From positions 1 to 49,930 of the forward strand of contig JAJRSP010000138.1 of assembly GCA_024278775.1 (NCBI GenBank): a DNA stretch of 49,930 nt, given 5' to 3'. Both the position numbers and the translations under genes were made by a program. Positions 1 through 7,281 of the stretch are shown here, one piece after another (position 1 is the stretch's first letter; every line of letters starts with the position of its first letter). This DNA comes from Planctomycetota bacterium. GTDB taxonomy: Bacteria; Planctomycetota; Phycisphaerae; UBA1845. A model generated the notes under the pieces. The model did not search any database, had not been told where the DNA came from, and saw nothing but the letters and a program-made list of their open reading frames with translations.

Positions 1-461
1 AGCATGCTTCGTAGCGCGTTTCATGCACAAATTATAGTGGTTTTCGCCTTTCGATGCAACCAGAACAGCGACCAACTCAAGCCGGATTTCTTACCAAGAC
101 AAACCCCCGAAATATCGCCCGCTTAAGTCAACAGCATTACCCGTCAACCCAACCCGCGGGCCTGTCTTTGCACACCGGCCCGTGGGTTGCTTTTGTCAAA
201 GGATTCTAGCCCGTGCGGCGGCGTGTTCAACAAGATTCTGTTTTTTGCGCACACGCCGCCCAAAGGTGCTGTGCATCCTGGGACGCCTATTCGGTTGCCA
301 AAGAGCGTTTCGCGTTTCGGGTGCGACATTGACGCTTGCTTCCTACCAATAGAACGTCGCCGCTGATTCGCGCGGACGTAAAAAAAGCAATCAGGGGTGG
401 CCGCCGCGTTTGGGCGGGTGTGGTGGCGGATGCGAATTTGACGTTTTCGCCGTTGTCCGAA
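1..461. other. Left-edge region with no convincing gene
   Basis: I see no supported coding sequence here. The possible 61-codon frame on the minus strand lacks a ribosome-binding site and overlaps a strong hairpin. The stretch holds the terminator-like hairpin listed separately and, near 389, a run of seven A residues that reads as a T tract downstream of the minus-strand anti-sigma gene. That T tract has only a weak GC stem before it, so I do not call it a terminator. Confidence 0.5.
151..194 (+). terminator. Terminator-like hairpin
   Basis: Positions 151-162 and 177-188 form a 12-bp stem with a single G-T wobble and a 14-nt loop, followed on the plus strand by a short T run at 191-194. It fits a Rho-independent terminator for a plus-strand gene lying left of the window. 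The T run is short, so the call is moderate. Confidence 0.5.
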
Positions 462-1457
462 TTAGGGGACGAGGAACGTATCTGTCTGTGATTGCTGGAC
501 TTCCGTGCCGGTATACTTCGTTTTTTGGCCTGACTGCCAGATGTTGTCGCCGTGTCGACCTTGGTTCGGTGTGGTGGTCCAGCGGGTGGATCCGTCCAGA
601 GAGAGGATGTTCTGCCCTCGGCGACCGTGGTTGGGCGAGTTGGTCACGGTGGGGTCGATTCTGTTGAGCTTGCCGCCGGCGAAGAGCGGATTGGCGTCGC
701 CCATGTAGGGCAGCGAGGAGGCGATCGAGTATTTCGGCGTGGGGCCGGCCATGTTGATGGAGTCGTAGCTGCAACGCTGCTCCACGGGCGTCCCTGTGTC
801 CATCGGCTTGGTAACTGTTTTTTGGGATGGGCAGATGAACACGCGCACACTGCCGACGAAGTGGTAGCGTGCGAGCAGCAGCGGATGCTGGCGGTTGGAC
901 TGGTAGACGATGTTCAAAGTCTGATTTTGACCCGAAGCCAGAAAAGACGTCCGGCCCGTTACCGGGGCGCAGGGCAGCGCGTTGTTGTTGGCCAGGGAGT
1001 AGGCACTGACCGCCCGCCCGATACCGCCAAGGTTCGCAGCGCAAACCGCCTGCCGGGATCGTTCGCGAACGGCTGACATGCTCGGTGCGAGCAGGCCGAA
1101 GAATAATGCGAGACAGGCTGCTACCGCGACGAAATCGTGGAGGAACAATCGCCCGACTCTGCCTCGGGTTTCGCCGGAGGGCAGATCGCGTTCGTACATG
1201 ACGTGCTGGTTTTTTTGCGCGGCGATCTCGCCGAGGATGCGATCGACGAGTCCGGTCGGCGGAACGGCTGCTGTCCAACTGTCCAGCGGCAGCAGAATGC
1301 GTTGCAGCCTGCTATTCTCAGTCGCGAGTTTTGGATCGCTTTGCAGGCGATCCTGAAGGATACGCTTCTGTTCTTCCGACAATTGCCCCAGGTGATCGTC
1401 GAGCAGCCAAAGGGCATCGGGTTGATCGTGGTCAGCCATGTTGTGTTCGTTCTTCAC
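462..1457 (-). CDS. Anti-sigma-type membrane protein with pseudopilin/DUF1559-like C-terminus
   Basis: Probable membrane-bound partner of the ECF sigma factor just upstream on the same strand, with a 3-bp gap between them. Residues 1-80 are acidic and helical and resemble the cytoplasmic domain of planctomycete anti-sigma proteins. One membrane segment lies near residues 107-125. It is followed directly by an ARQ/SRQ-C-A-x-N-L type stretch (AANLGGIGRAVSAY) typical of planctomycete pseudopilin-like (DUF1559-type) proteins. The C-terminus carries the usual 'N-x-G-x-G-x-N-x-L-x-x-D-G-S' pattern near residues 275-295. Start GTG at 1457 is chosen for its upstream AGGA; an ATG at 1439 is an alternative. 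No HxxxCxxC zinc motif is visible, so the anti-sigma role is inferred from position and overall layout. Confidence 0.65.
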   Translation of the reverse strand: MKNEHNMADHDQPDALWLLDDHLGQLSEEQKRILQDRLQSDPKLATENSRLQRILLPLDSWTAAVPPTGLVDRILGEIAAQKNQHVMYERDLPSGETRGRVGRLFLHDFVAVAACLALFFGLLAPSMSAVRERSRQAVCAANLGGIGRAVSAYSLANNNALPCAPVTGRTSFLASGQNQTLNIVYQSNRQHPLLLARYHFVGSVRVFICPSQKTVTKPMDTGTPVEQRCSYDSINMAGPTPKYSIASSLPYMGDANPLFAGGKLNRIDPTVTNSPNHGRRGQNILSLDGSTRWTTTPNQGRHGDNIWQSGQKTKYTGTEVQQSQTDTFLVP

Positions 1458-1460
1458 CGT

Positions 1461-2084
1461 CTAAAGTTCCTGACTTTTCCGCCCGTAATCCTGTTTCGCC
1501 GCCAACGCCTGCCGATACGCGACACCAAAATGCCCGACGGCTGAGTGCAGGCGGCTTTTTACCGTGCCCAGGGGGACACCGAGCACTTCGGCGATGTCAC
1601 GATAGGGCAGCTTGTGGTAGTAAGCCAATATCAGCACCTCACGCAGTATTTCGGGCATCGCCTCCAAGATCACCCGCACGTTCCGCCGTTGGTCCTCAAG
1701 CTCGACCTCGCGGGCGTCGTCATCGTCGTCGGCGCTCATCAGATCGAGAAAACTGCGGCTTCCTGCTTCGCCGTCCTTTTCGATCTGGGCGTCCAGCGGA
1801 AGCTCCGACCGTCGCGAACGCTGCCTGATCCAGTCCCTGGCTTTGTTGGCGGCGATGGTGAAAAGCCAGGGTTTGAACCGTCGATCGGTGTCAAACGTCT
1901 CCGCCGACTGGTAAACCTTTATAAAGGTCTCCTGCACCACGTCGTCCGCCGCGAGCGAACTGTTCGTGAATCGCAAGGCAAAACGGTGCAGCTCCGGGCT
2001 GTGCCGCCGAACGAGCAATTCGAAGGCGTCACTGCGACCCGCGAGGTGCTCGCTCAGCAAATGTTCGTCTGTTGGCCTGTCCAC
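1461..2084 (-). CDS. ECF-type RNA polymerase sigma factor
   Basis: A 207-residue sigma-70 family protein with only regions 2 and 4, the ECF arrangement. Region 2 is visible near residues 20-90 (HRFALRFTNSS..DDVVQETFIKVYQ, then FKPWLFTIAANKARDWIR). Region 4 is near 135-190 with the helix-turn-helix LPYRDIAEVLGVPLGTVKSRL. A very acidic linker (five consecutive Asp) separates the regions. It starts with GTG and its stop lies 3 bp before the putative anti-sigma gene, so the two are probably co-transcribed. It is divergent from the L,D-transpeptidase gene across a 63-bp gap, which is where an autoregulated promoter would be expected. The signal sensed cannot be read from the sequence. Confidence 0.92.
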   Translation of the reverse strand: MDRPTDEHLLSEHLAGRSDAFELLVRRHSPELHRFALRFTNSSLAADDVVQETFIKVYQSAETFDTDRRFKPWLFTIAANKARDWIRQRSRRSELPLDAQIEKDGEAGSRSFLDLMSADDDDDAREVELEDQRRNVRVILEAMPEILREVLILAYYHKLPYRDIAEVLGVPLGTVKSRLHSAVGHFGVAYRQALAAKQDYGRKSQEL

Positions 2085-2147
2085 CGCTTCCTAGTATCCT
2101 TACGAGCCGCGTTTGATCTGGTTCGCTTCTTCTTTCGAGTTTGGGCG

Positions 2148-2783
2148 ATGAATCATTTTCATTCCAGTCTCCAATCTGACAATAGGCAGCCTCAGCCGCC
2201 TCGCAGCTCCTTTTCCCGGGCGTTGACGGCTGCTGTGGTCGCTGGAATAGGCCTGGTCGCGGCTTGCGGGGCGATTGCGGAGGCGGCCCGGCGGGCGGAA
2301 ATACCCCCCACAACCGTCCTGACACTCCAAAAACCGAGGGTTGTCGTTGTCAAATCGACGCGCAAGCTGTATCTGTTGGACGGGGAGTCGGTGGTGCGCG
2401 TCTACTCGGTCACGCTCGGACCTGAGCCGGCGGGCCAGAAAATTCGCGCCGGCGACGGGCGAACGCCTGAGGGTGTTTTTCGCATTTGCTCCAAGCGTTC
2501 CGACAGCCCGAACCATCGTTTTCTCGGAATTGATTATCCGGACGTGCGGGCGGCGCGTGAGGGGCTGGATCGCGGCTTGATCAGCGACGGGGAAGCCAAG
2601 GCGATTTTTGAGGCCCAGCGTGCGGGCAGGTGCCCGAGCTGGACGACGGACCTTGGCGGAGCGATCGGTCTGCACGGGGCGGGCACGCGGCAGACCGCCG
2701 GTTGCATCGCGTTGGCGGACGAGCATATTGAGCAACTGTTCGCCGTTTTGAGAATCGGTGACGCGGTCGAGGTGCTGCCTTAG
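2148..2783 (+). CDS. L,D-transpeptidase (YkuD family), exported
   Basis: A 211-residue envelope enzyme expected to form 3-3 cross-links in peptidoglycan or attach proteins to it. An N-terminal hydrophobic segment near residues 25-45 ends in VAAC, which could be a lipobox. The YkuD domain follows: KPRVVVVKSTRKLYLLDG starts it, and the catalytic region near 180-200 reads IGLHGAGTRQTAGCIAL, giving the conserved His and the catalytic Cys. In most family members the Cys motif is S-x-G-C-[IV]-R; here the Arg is Ala. ATG 2148 is chosen because it begins the signal-like segment; the open frame extends further upstream only through the antisense of the sigma gene. Divergent from the ECF pair. Confidence 0.85.
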   Translation: MNHFHSSLQSDNRQPQPPRSSFSRALTAAVVAGIGLVAACGAIAEAARRAEIPPTTVLTLQKPRVVVVKSTRKLYLLDGESVVRVYSVTLGPEPAGQKIRAGDGRTPEGVFRICSKRSDSPNHRFLGIDYPDVRAAREGLDRGLISDGEAKAIFEAQRAGRCPSWTTDLGGAIGLHGAGTRQTAGCIALADEHIEQLFAVLRIGDAVEVLP

Positions 2784-2851
2784 CGGGTCTGTGGAGAAAT
2801 CGGGGCATGGGGTTTGGACCTGTGTCTTCGGCGGTCGGGAGACTGTTGCAT

Positions 2852-2990
2852 GCACCGGTTGCAAACCGGTGCCACACAGGGAACCGGCGCTACGTTGGAT
2901 GCCGTTGTCTGCACCGGTTGAAAACCGGTGCCACACAAGAAGCCGGTGCCACACGGGGAACCGGTGCCACACTGGAGGTTGGTGCCACGC
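2852..2990. repeat. CACCGGTT...AACCGGTG palindromic repeat cluster
   Basis: Two full copies (2852-2877 and 2911-2936) of a palindrome with arms CACCGGTT and AACCGGTG followed by CCACAC, then three half copies (near 2943, 2960 and 2979) each keeping the right arm plus CCACAC. They fill the space between the transpeptidase and the sigma-54 activator. The same family occurs at 7126-7151 and 20948-21047. Confidence 0.85.
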
Positions 2991-2999
2991 GGAAAGCCT

Positions 3000-4508
3000 A
3001 TGGACGCAGAGACTTTTCACAGTTCAGCCACGTTTTCGCACGAATCGCTTCGCCTTTTGGCGGAGGCGTCGGCGGCGATCAACAGCACGCTGAATCTGCA
3101 AACCGTTCTGGACCGCATCGCGGAGTCGGCGGCTAAGGTGATGAACGCCGAGGCGGGCAGCGTCCTTTTGCACGACCGTTTCCGCAGCAAGCTGGTGTTC
3201 GTCTCCGCGACGGGTGATCGGTCCGAAATGGTCATAGGCCAGGAATTCGATGCGGATTTGGGTATCGCGGGGCGTGTCGCGTCCACCGGCAAAGGGGAAA
3301 TCGTACACGACGTTCAAGGCGATGCGGGATTCTACCGCGAGATGGATCAGGTCACGCACATGCGCACGCTGACGCTGATGGCTGTCCCCATGATCGCGGA
3401 ATCCGAAGTCATCGGCGTGGTCGAGGTTCTCAACCGGCAGGACGGCGAATTCAACAACGGCGATCTCGAATTGTTGCAGGTTTTCGCGAACCTGGCGGCT
3501 GTCGGTGCCCGCAACGCCCGGGCGCACGAACGGTTGAAGCAGCAACATGACGACTTGCGCGAGCAGGTTTTCAAAGGGCAGCCGATCATCGGCGGATCGA
3601 AGGCGATTCGCGACGTCATCAGCCTTTGCGATCGTGTGGCTCCGAGTACCGCGAGCGTGCTGCTGCTGGGCGAGACCGGAACGGGCAAGGAGCTGTTCGC
3701 CAAGTACGTACACAACGCCTCGGCGCGTGCGGAAGAGGCTTTCGTGCCGGTTCACTGTGCCGCGTTAACCGAGACATTGCTCGAAAGCGAAATCTTCGGC
3801 CACGAGAAGGGTGCATTCACCGGCGCTGTCGGCCAGCATATCGGTCGATTCGAATCGGCTCAGGGTGGTACGATTTTTCTGGACGAGATCGGGGAAGTGC
3901 CGCTGGCGACGCAGGTGAAGCTGCTGCGTGTGCTTCAGGAACAGGAGTTTGAGCGCGTCGGCGGGACCAAGACGGTCAAGTGCGATGTGCGCGTGGTGGC
4001 TGCCACCAATCGCGACTTGAAAGCACAGATCGCCAAAGGTGAATTTCGCGAAGACCTGTTCTATCGGCTGAACGTGTTTCCCGTCACGCTTCCACCGCTG
4101 CGTCAACGTCGCGAGGATATTCCACAGTTGGTCGATCATTTTGCCGGCATCGCTGCGGAAAAAATGGGGCTGCCCCGCCCGCCCGTGGCCGGCGACGCTT
4201 CGGCGGTTCTGATGAGCTACGATTGGCCTGGGAATGTGCGTGAATTGCAGAATGTGATGGAGCGGGCCGTCATCCTTTCGCACGGCAGCCCTATCGATGT
4301 GAACGATCTTCCGGTCGACATCGCGGGTGGTGCGGAAGGTATTCACGAGACTGAAAGCGAAGGCTCGCTTTGGGATTTTGAACGCAGCATGATCGTCAAA
4401 GCGCTGCGCGATCACCAATGGAACCAGACGCAGGCAGCCAAGTCGCTGGGCATCAGCCGGGACAACCTGCGTTACCGTGTGAAGAAGTACAAGATCAACA
4501 AGGCCTGA
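3000..4508 (+). CDS. Sigma-54 dependent transcriptional activator with GAF sensor domain
   Basis: A 502-residue enhancer-binding protein. Residues about 15-170 form a GAF domain (sensor, ligand not evident). About 195-430 is the AAA+ domain with Walker A GETGTGKE near 225 and the sigma-54 contact loop GAFTGA at 271-276, followed by the FLDEIGE Walker B region. The C-terminus (about 455-500) is a Fis-type helix-turn-helix (TQAAKSLGISRDNLRYRVKKY). There is no receiver domain, so control is probably by ligand or protein binding to GAF rather than by phosphorylation. ATG 3000 has GGAAAG 5 nt upstream; the longer frame from 2928 merely translates the palindromic repeats. An Hsp20 gene with a sigma-54 promoter lies 6 kb away and is a possible target. 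Confidence 0.95.
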   Translation: MDAETFHSSATFSHESLRLLAEASAAINSTLNLQTVLDRIAESAAKVMNAEAGSVLLHDRFRSKLVFVSATGDRSEMVIGQEFDADLGIAGRVASTGKGEIVHDVQGDAGFYREMDQVTHMRTLTLMAVPMIAESEVIGVVEVLNRQDGEFNNGDLELLQVFANLAAVGARNARAHERLKQQHDDLREQVFKGQPIIGGSKAIRDVISLCDRVAPSTASVLLLGETGTGKELFAKYVHNASARAEEAFVPVHCAALTETLLESEIFGHEKGAFTGAVGQHIGRFESAQGGTIFLDEIGEVPLATQVKLLRVLQEQEFERVGGTKTVKCDVRVVAATNRDLKAQIAKGEFREDLFYRLNVFPVTLPPLRQRREDIPQLVDHFAGIAAEKMGLPRPPVAGDASAVLMSYDWPGNVRELQNVMERAVILSHGSPIDVNDLPVDIAGGAEGIHETESEGSLWDFERSMIVKALRDHQWNQTQAAKSLGISRDNLRYRVKKYKINKA

Positions 4509-4560
4509 CAGTCGCCGGCGCGTTTGTCGGGCGGCTGCATTCGATTCGAAAGAGATACCG

Positions 4561-5166
4561 TTGGATACTGAACAACGCATCGCTCAATTCCGCAACATGG
4601 CTGAAGCCGACCCCGACAACGAGATGGGGCATTTCAGCCTGGGCAGAGCGTACTATGAGGCTGAGCGTTTCGCGGAAGCGGCTCCGTGTTTCGAGCGTGT
4701 TCTCGAACTGAACGCCACGCATTCCAAATCGTTTCAGCTTCTCGGTGAATGCCAGTTGAAGCTCGATCAGCGTGACGCTGCCATCGCGAATCTCAAGAAG
4801 GGTTACGACATCGCATTTGAACGTGGCGATGTCATGCCCCGCGACGCGATGGCCAAGCTTCTGACCGAACTGGGCGAAGACGTCCCCAAGGCGACGGCCG
4901 GCGCACCGGCGGCGAGTACGACAGCCAAGTCGGCCGACGGCTTCCAATGTTCCCGCTGCGGTCGTCCGAGCGGTCAGCTTGAGCGTCAGCCGTTCAAGGG
5001 CGATCTGGGCAAGATGGTTCACGAGCGTGCGTGCTCCCAATGCTGGCAGGAGTGGATTGGCATGGGTACGAAAGTCATCAACGAGATGGGCCTGGAACTG
5101 GCTGACCCCCGCTCTCAGGAAGTTTACGACGAGCACCTGAAAGAGTTTTTGCAATTAACGGATTGA
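4561..5166 (+). CDS. TPR protein fused to a YggX-like Fe(II)-trafficking domain
   Basis: 201 residues, TTG start with AAAGAGA upstream. Residues 1-95 hold two to three tetratricopeptide repeats (DNEMGHFSLGRAYYEAERFAEA and the next unit). After an Ala/Thr-rich linker, residues 128-199 match the pattern of the YggX family: Cys-rich start, G-x-L-G-K near 148-151, a W-x-x-W pair at 162/165, INEM at 173-176, PRSQ near 183, and a terminal EFL. YggX proteins are small stand-alone factors linked to iron handling and protection of Fe-S clusters. Here the domain has two CxxC pairs (130/133 and 158/161), which would suit metal binding. The fusion and the extra cysteines are the odd points. The function is inferred. 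Confidence 0.8.
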   Translation: MDTEQRIAQFRNMAEADPDNEMGHFSLGRAYYEAERFAEAAPCFERVLELNATHSKSFQLLGECQLKLDQRDAAIANLKKGYDIAFERGDVMPRDAMAKLLTELGEDVPKATAGAPAASTTAKSADGFQCSRCGRPSGQLERQPFKGDLGKMVHERACSQCWQEWIGMGTKVINEMGLELADPRSQEVYDEHLKEFLQLTD

Positions 5167-5221
5167 AACCGCGTAACCGCCGACCAATAGTTAGCAGGGG
5201 ATCATACAGGAGTGTTGGCCG

Positions 5222-6022
5222 GTGAGCGGAGTCGGTGAATCGTCAATGCAGGCATCGGGCGAGCAGGCTGCGAGCGGTCTGAACGCGGTTGAGATCGCGG
5301 CCCGCAAGGGGTTCGGCCCCCTCAGTGCGCTGGCGGAGAAAAACTGGCATGGCGACGGCGTGCCCTGCGTGTCGTGCGGTCAGCTCGTGCGCCGGTCGGC
5401 GAAATCCTGCGGCTGGTGCGGTGAGGTTCTGTCCGACGAAATGCAGGCCAAGATGCGCGCGTACGCAGGCCCGTGGTTTGTGCTGGAGCACATCAGGCCT
5501 TTTCCGGGCGTGACGGCTGAACGCCTGGTGCGTCAAATTCGACGCGGCGTGCTGATGCGATCGACCATCGTACGCGGGCCGACGACGTATTTTCAGTGGC
5601 GCTTCGCCGGCGAGACTCCGGGGCTGAGCAAATTCCTGGGATGCTGCTGGGCCTGCGCTTCGCCGGTCGCCCCGACCGACACACACTGCGCACATTGTCG
5701 CGTCGCGCTTGGCGACTTGGCCGATGAAGCGCGATCGACTCAGGAAGCCTCCCCCCCGCACGTTACCGGTGAATTACGCCGATTGGCGGAAGCGGCTGAA
5801 TCGGTGGACCTCGACCGCCGGTATGAAACCGGTCCGCCGCGTATCGGTTCGATCAGGGTATCCTGGGTTATCGCAGCCATCCTCGTTATTGTGATGGGCA
5901 TCCTGTTCGCTGTTGTGCAACTCCGCAGCGGTGCGTCCGCGGTCGTGAAGAAGCCGATCACAACGCCGTCCAAGCCAATCTCCCACGACACTGTTCAAGC
6001 CGATTCAAAACCCGCACAATGA
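5222..6022 (+). CDS. Zinc-ribbon, GYF-like, single-pass membrane protein
   Basis: 266 residues with a GTG start. The first zinc ribbon has cysteines 49, 52, 63 and 66. Residues about 80-140 (GPWFVLEHIRPFPGV..., IRRGVLMRSTIVRGPTT) look like a GYF-type domain, as found in planctomycete proteins that read 'W-x-V-L ... I-R-x-G ... T-x-V-R-G-P-T'. A second zinc-ribbon half has cysteines 141/142, 145, 156 and 159. A membrane helix lies at about 213-234 and a short polar tail follows. This suggests a cytoplasmic, metal-stabilised domain tethered to the membrane. The role is unknown. It stands between the TPR-YggX gene (55 bp before) and the deacetylase gene (33 bp after), possibly in one operon. Confidence 0.65.
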   Translation: MSGVGESSMQASGEQAASGLNAVEIAARKGFGPLSALAEKNWHGDGVPCVSCGQLVRRSAKSCGWCGEVLSDEMQAKMRAYAGPWFVLEHIRPFPGVTAERLVRQIRRGVLMRSTIVRGPTTYFQWRFAGETPGLSKFLGCCWACASPVAPTDTHCAHCRVALGDLADEARSTQEASPPHVTGELRRLAEAAESVDLDRRYETGPPRIGSIRVSWVIAAILVIVMGILFAVVQLRSGASAVVKKPITTPSKPISHDTVQADSKPAQ

Positions 6023-6055
6023 TCGCGACGTGTGTTCTCGCACCCGGAGCATCTT

Positions 6056-7027
6056 ATGAGCAAAACCGGCTTGGTCATGGATGACGTGTTTCAGCGACAC
6101 GACGCGGGGGCTTCCCATCCGGAGACGCCTCGGCGGCTGGCGCGCATCGCGGAGGAGTTGACCCGTCGCACCCTGCACGAACAGTGCCACATCATGGCAC
6201 CCGAACGCATCAAACCGAAAATCGTTCTCCGAACGCACACCGATGCCTATGTGCGGCGGCTGGCTGATGCGTGCAAAAACGGCGAGCCGTACATCGACAC
6301 GCCCGACAGTGCGATTTGCCGGGAAAGCTTCGATATCGCGTCCCTGGCAGCCGGTTCCGTGCTGGGCGCGGTCGATGCCGTCATGTCGCAAAAGATCGCC
6401 AACGCATTTTGCGCGGTCCGCCCGCCGGGCCATCACGCCGAACGCGACCGCTCGATGGGGTTCTGCATGTTCGCGAACGTGGCCATCGCGGTGGATCATC
6501 TCCGTCACGAGCACGGAATCGACCGCGTGCTGATTCTTGATTTCGACGTTCACCACGGCAACGGAACGCAGCACATCCTCGAAGAAGACCCCACGGCCAT
6601 GTTCATCAGCATTCACGGTCATCCGGATTTCCTCTACCCCGGCACGGGGTATGCCGAGGAGAAGGGCCGGGGCGCCGGCGACGGCAGCACACTGAACGTT
6701 CCCATGCAACCGCACAGCAACGACGGCGATTACCGCGTCGCGTTCGACAAGCACATTCGCAAAGTGCTCGACGAATTCGAGCCGGAGTTCGTGCTGGTCA
6801 GCGCCGGGTTCGACGCCCATCGCTCGGACCCGCTGGCTACGCTCAACCTTGCTACGGAGTCCTTCGGGTGGATGACCGATCTGTTACTCGATTGTGCGGA
6901 TCAGCATTGCTCAGGCCGGCTGGTCAGCGTTTTGGAAGGCGGGTACGACCTGGACGCATTGGCGGATTCGGTCGCACTTCATCTGGAACGGCTCGTCGCA
7001 CGATCCGCCAAGCACGCTCATGCCTGA
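6056..7027 (+). CDS. Histone-deacetylase/acetoin-utilisation family hydrolase
   Basis: 323 residues of the arginase/deacetylase superfamily; bacterial members remove acetyl groups from lysines or small amines using a zinc ion. Visible signatures: PPGHHAERDRSMGFC with the two catalytic histidines, LDFDVHHGNGTQ with zinc-binding Asp and His, and SAGFDAHRSDPL with the second zinc-binding Asp. All metal ligands appear intact. ATG 6056 is preferred because GGAG lies 7 nt upstream; a GTG at 6032 in the same frame is less well placed. The substrate cannot be deduced. Repeats follow directly after the stop. Confidence 0.92.
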   Translation: MSKTGLVMDDVFQRHDAGASHPETPRRLARIAEELTRRTLHEQCHIMAPERIKPKIVLRTHTDAYVRRLADACKNGEPYIDTPDSAICRESFDIASLAAGSVLGAVDAVMSQKIANAFCAVRPPGHHAERDRSMGFCMFANVAIAVDHLRHEHGIDRVLILDFDVHHGNGTQHILEEDPTAMFISIHGHPDFLYPGTGYAEEKGRGAGDGSTLNVPMQPHSNDGDYRVAFDKHIRKVLDEFEPEFVLVSAGFDAHRSDPLATLNLATESFGWMTDLLLDCADQHCSGRLVSVLEGGYDLDALADSVALHLERLVARSAKHAHA

Positions 7028-7055
7028 ACTGGAAGTCCAGCAGGCCGTCAGGAAA

Positions 7056-7151
7056 GTGTGGTACGGATTTTCAACCCGTGTTCTCACAGGCCGGAAAACC
7101 CGTGCCGCGTAGAACACCATCGTTTGCACCGGTTGCAAACCGGTGCCACAC
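7056..7151. repeat. Degenerate and intact CACCGGTT palindromes
   Basis: Position 7126-7151 is an intact copy of the palindrome (arms CACCGGTT/AACCGGTG plus CCACAC), identical to the copy at 2852-2877. Two decayed relatives lie before it at about 7057-7080 and 7089-7110. They occupy the gap between the deacetylase and peptidase genes. Confidence 0.75.
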
Positions 7152-7281
7152 AAAAAGCCCATGCTCTTCAACAGGCTGTTGGACGGAGCGCGTCCGCGTT
7201 GCGGCGACGCGGTGGCGAGGATAAGCTTCGCTGAATCTGAGACAAACTATTGCCCAACCTGCCAAACCGGAGGTAAGCCCC

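Noticed and set aside
2928..2999. Longer N-terminus for the sigma-54 activator
   Set aside because: The extra 24 residues are a translation of the palindromic repeats (PHKKPVPHGEPVPH pattern) and lack a ribosome-binding site; ATG 3000 fits the family start.
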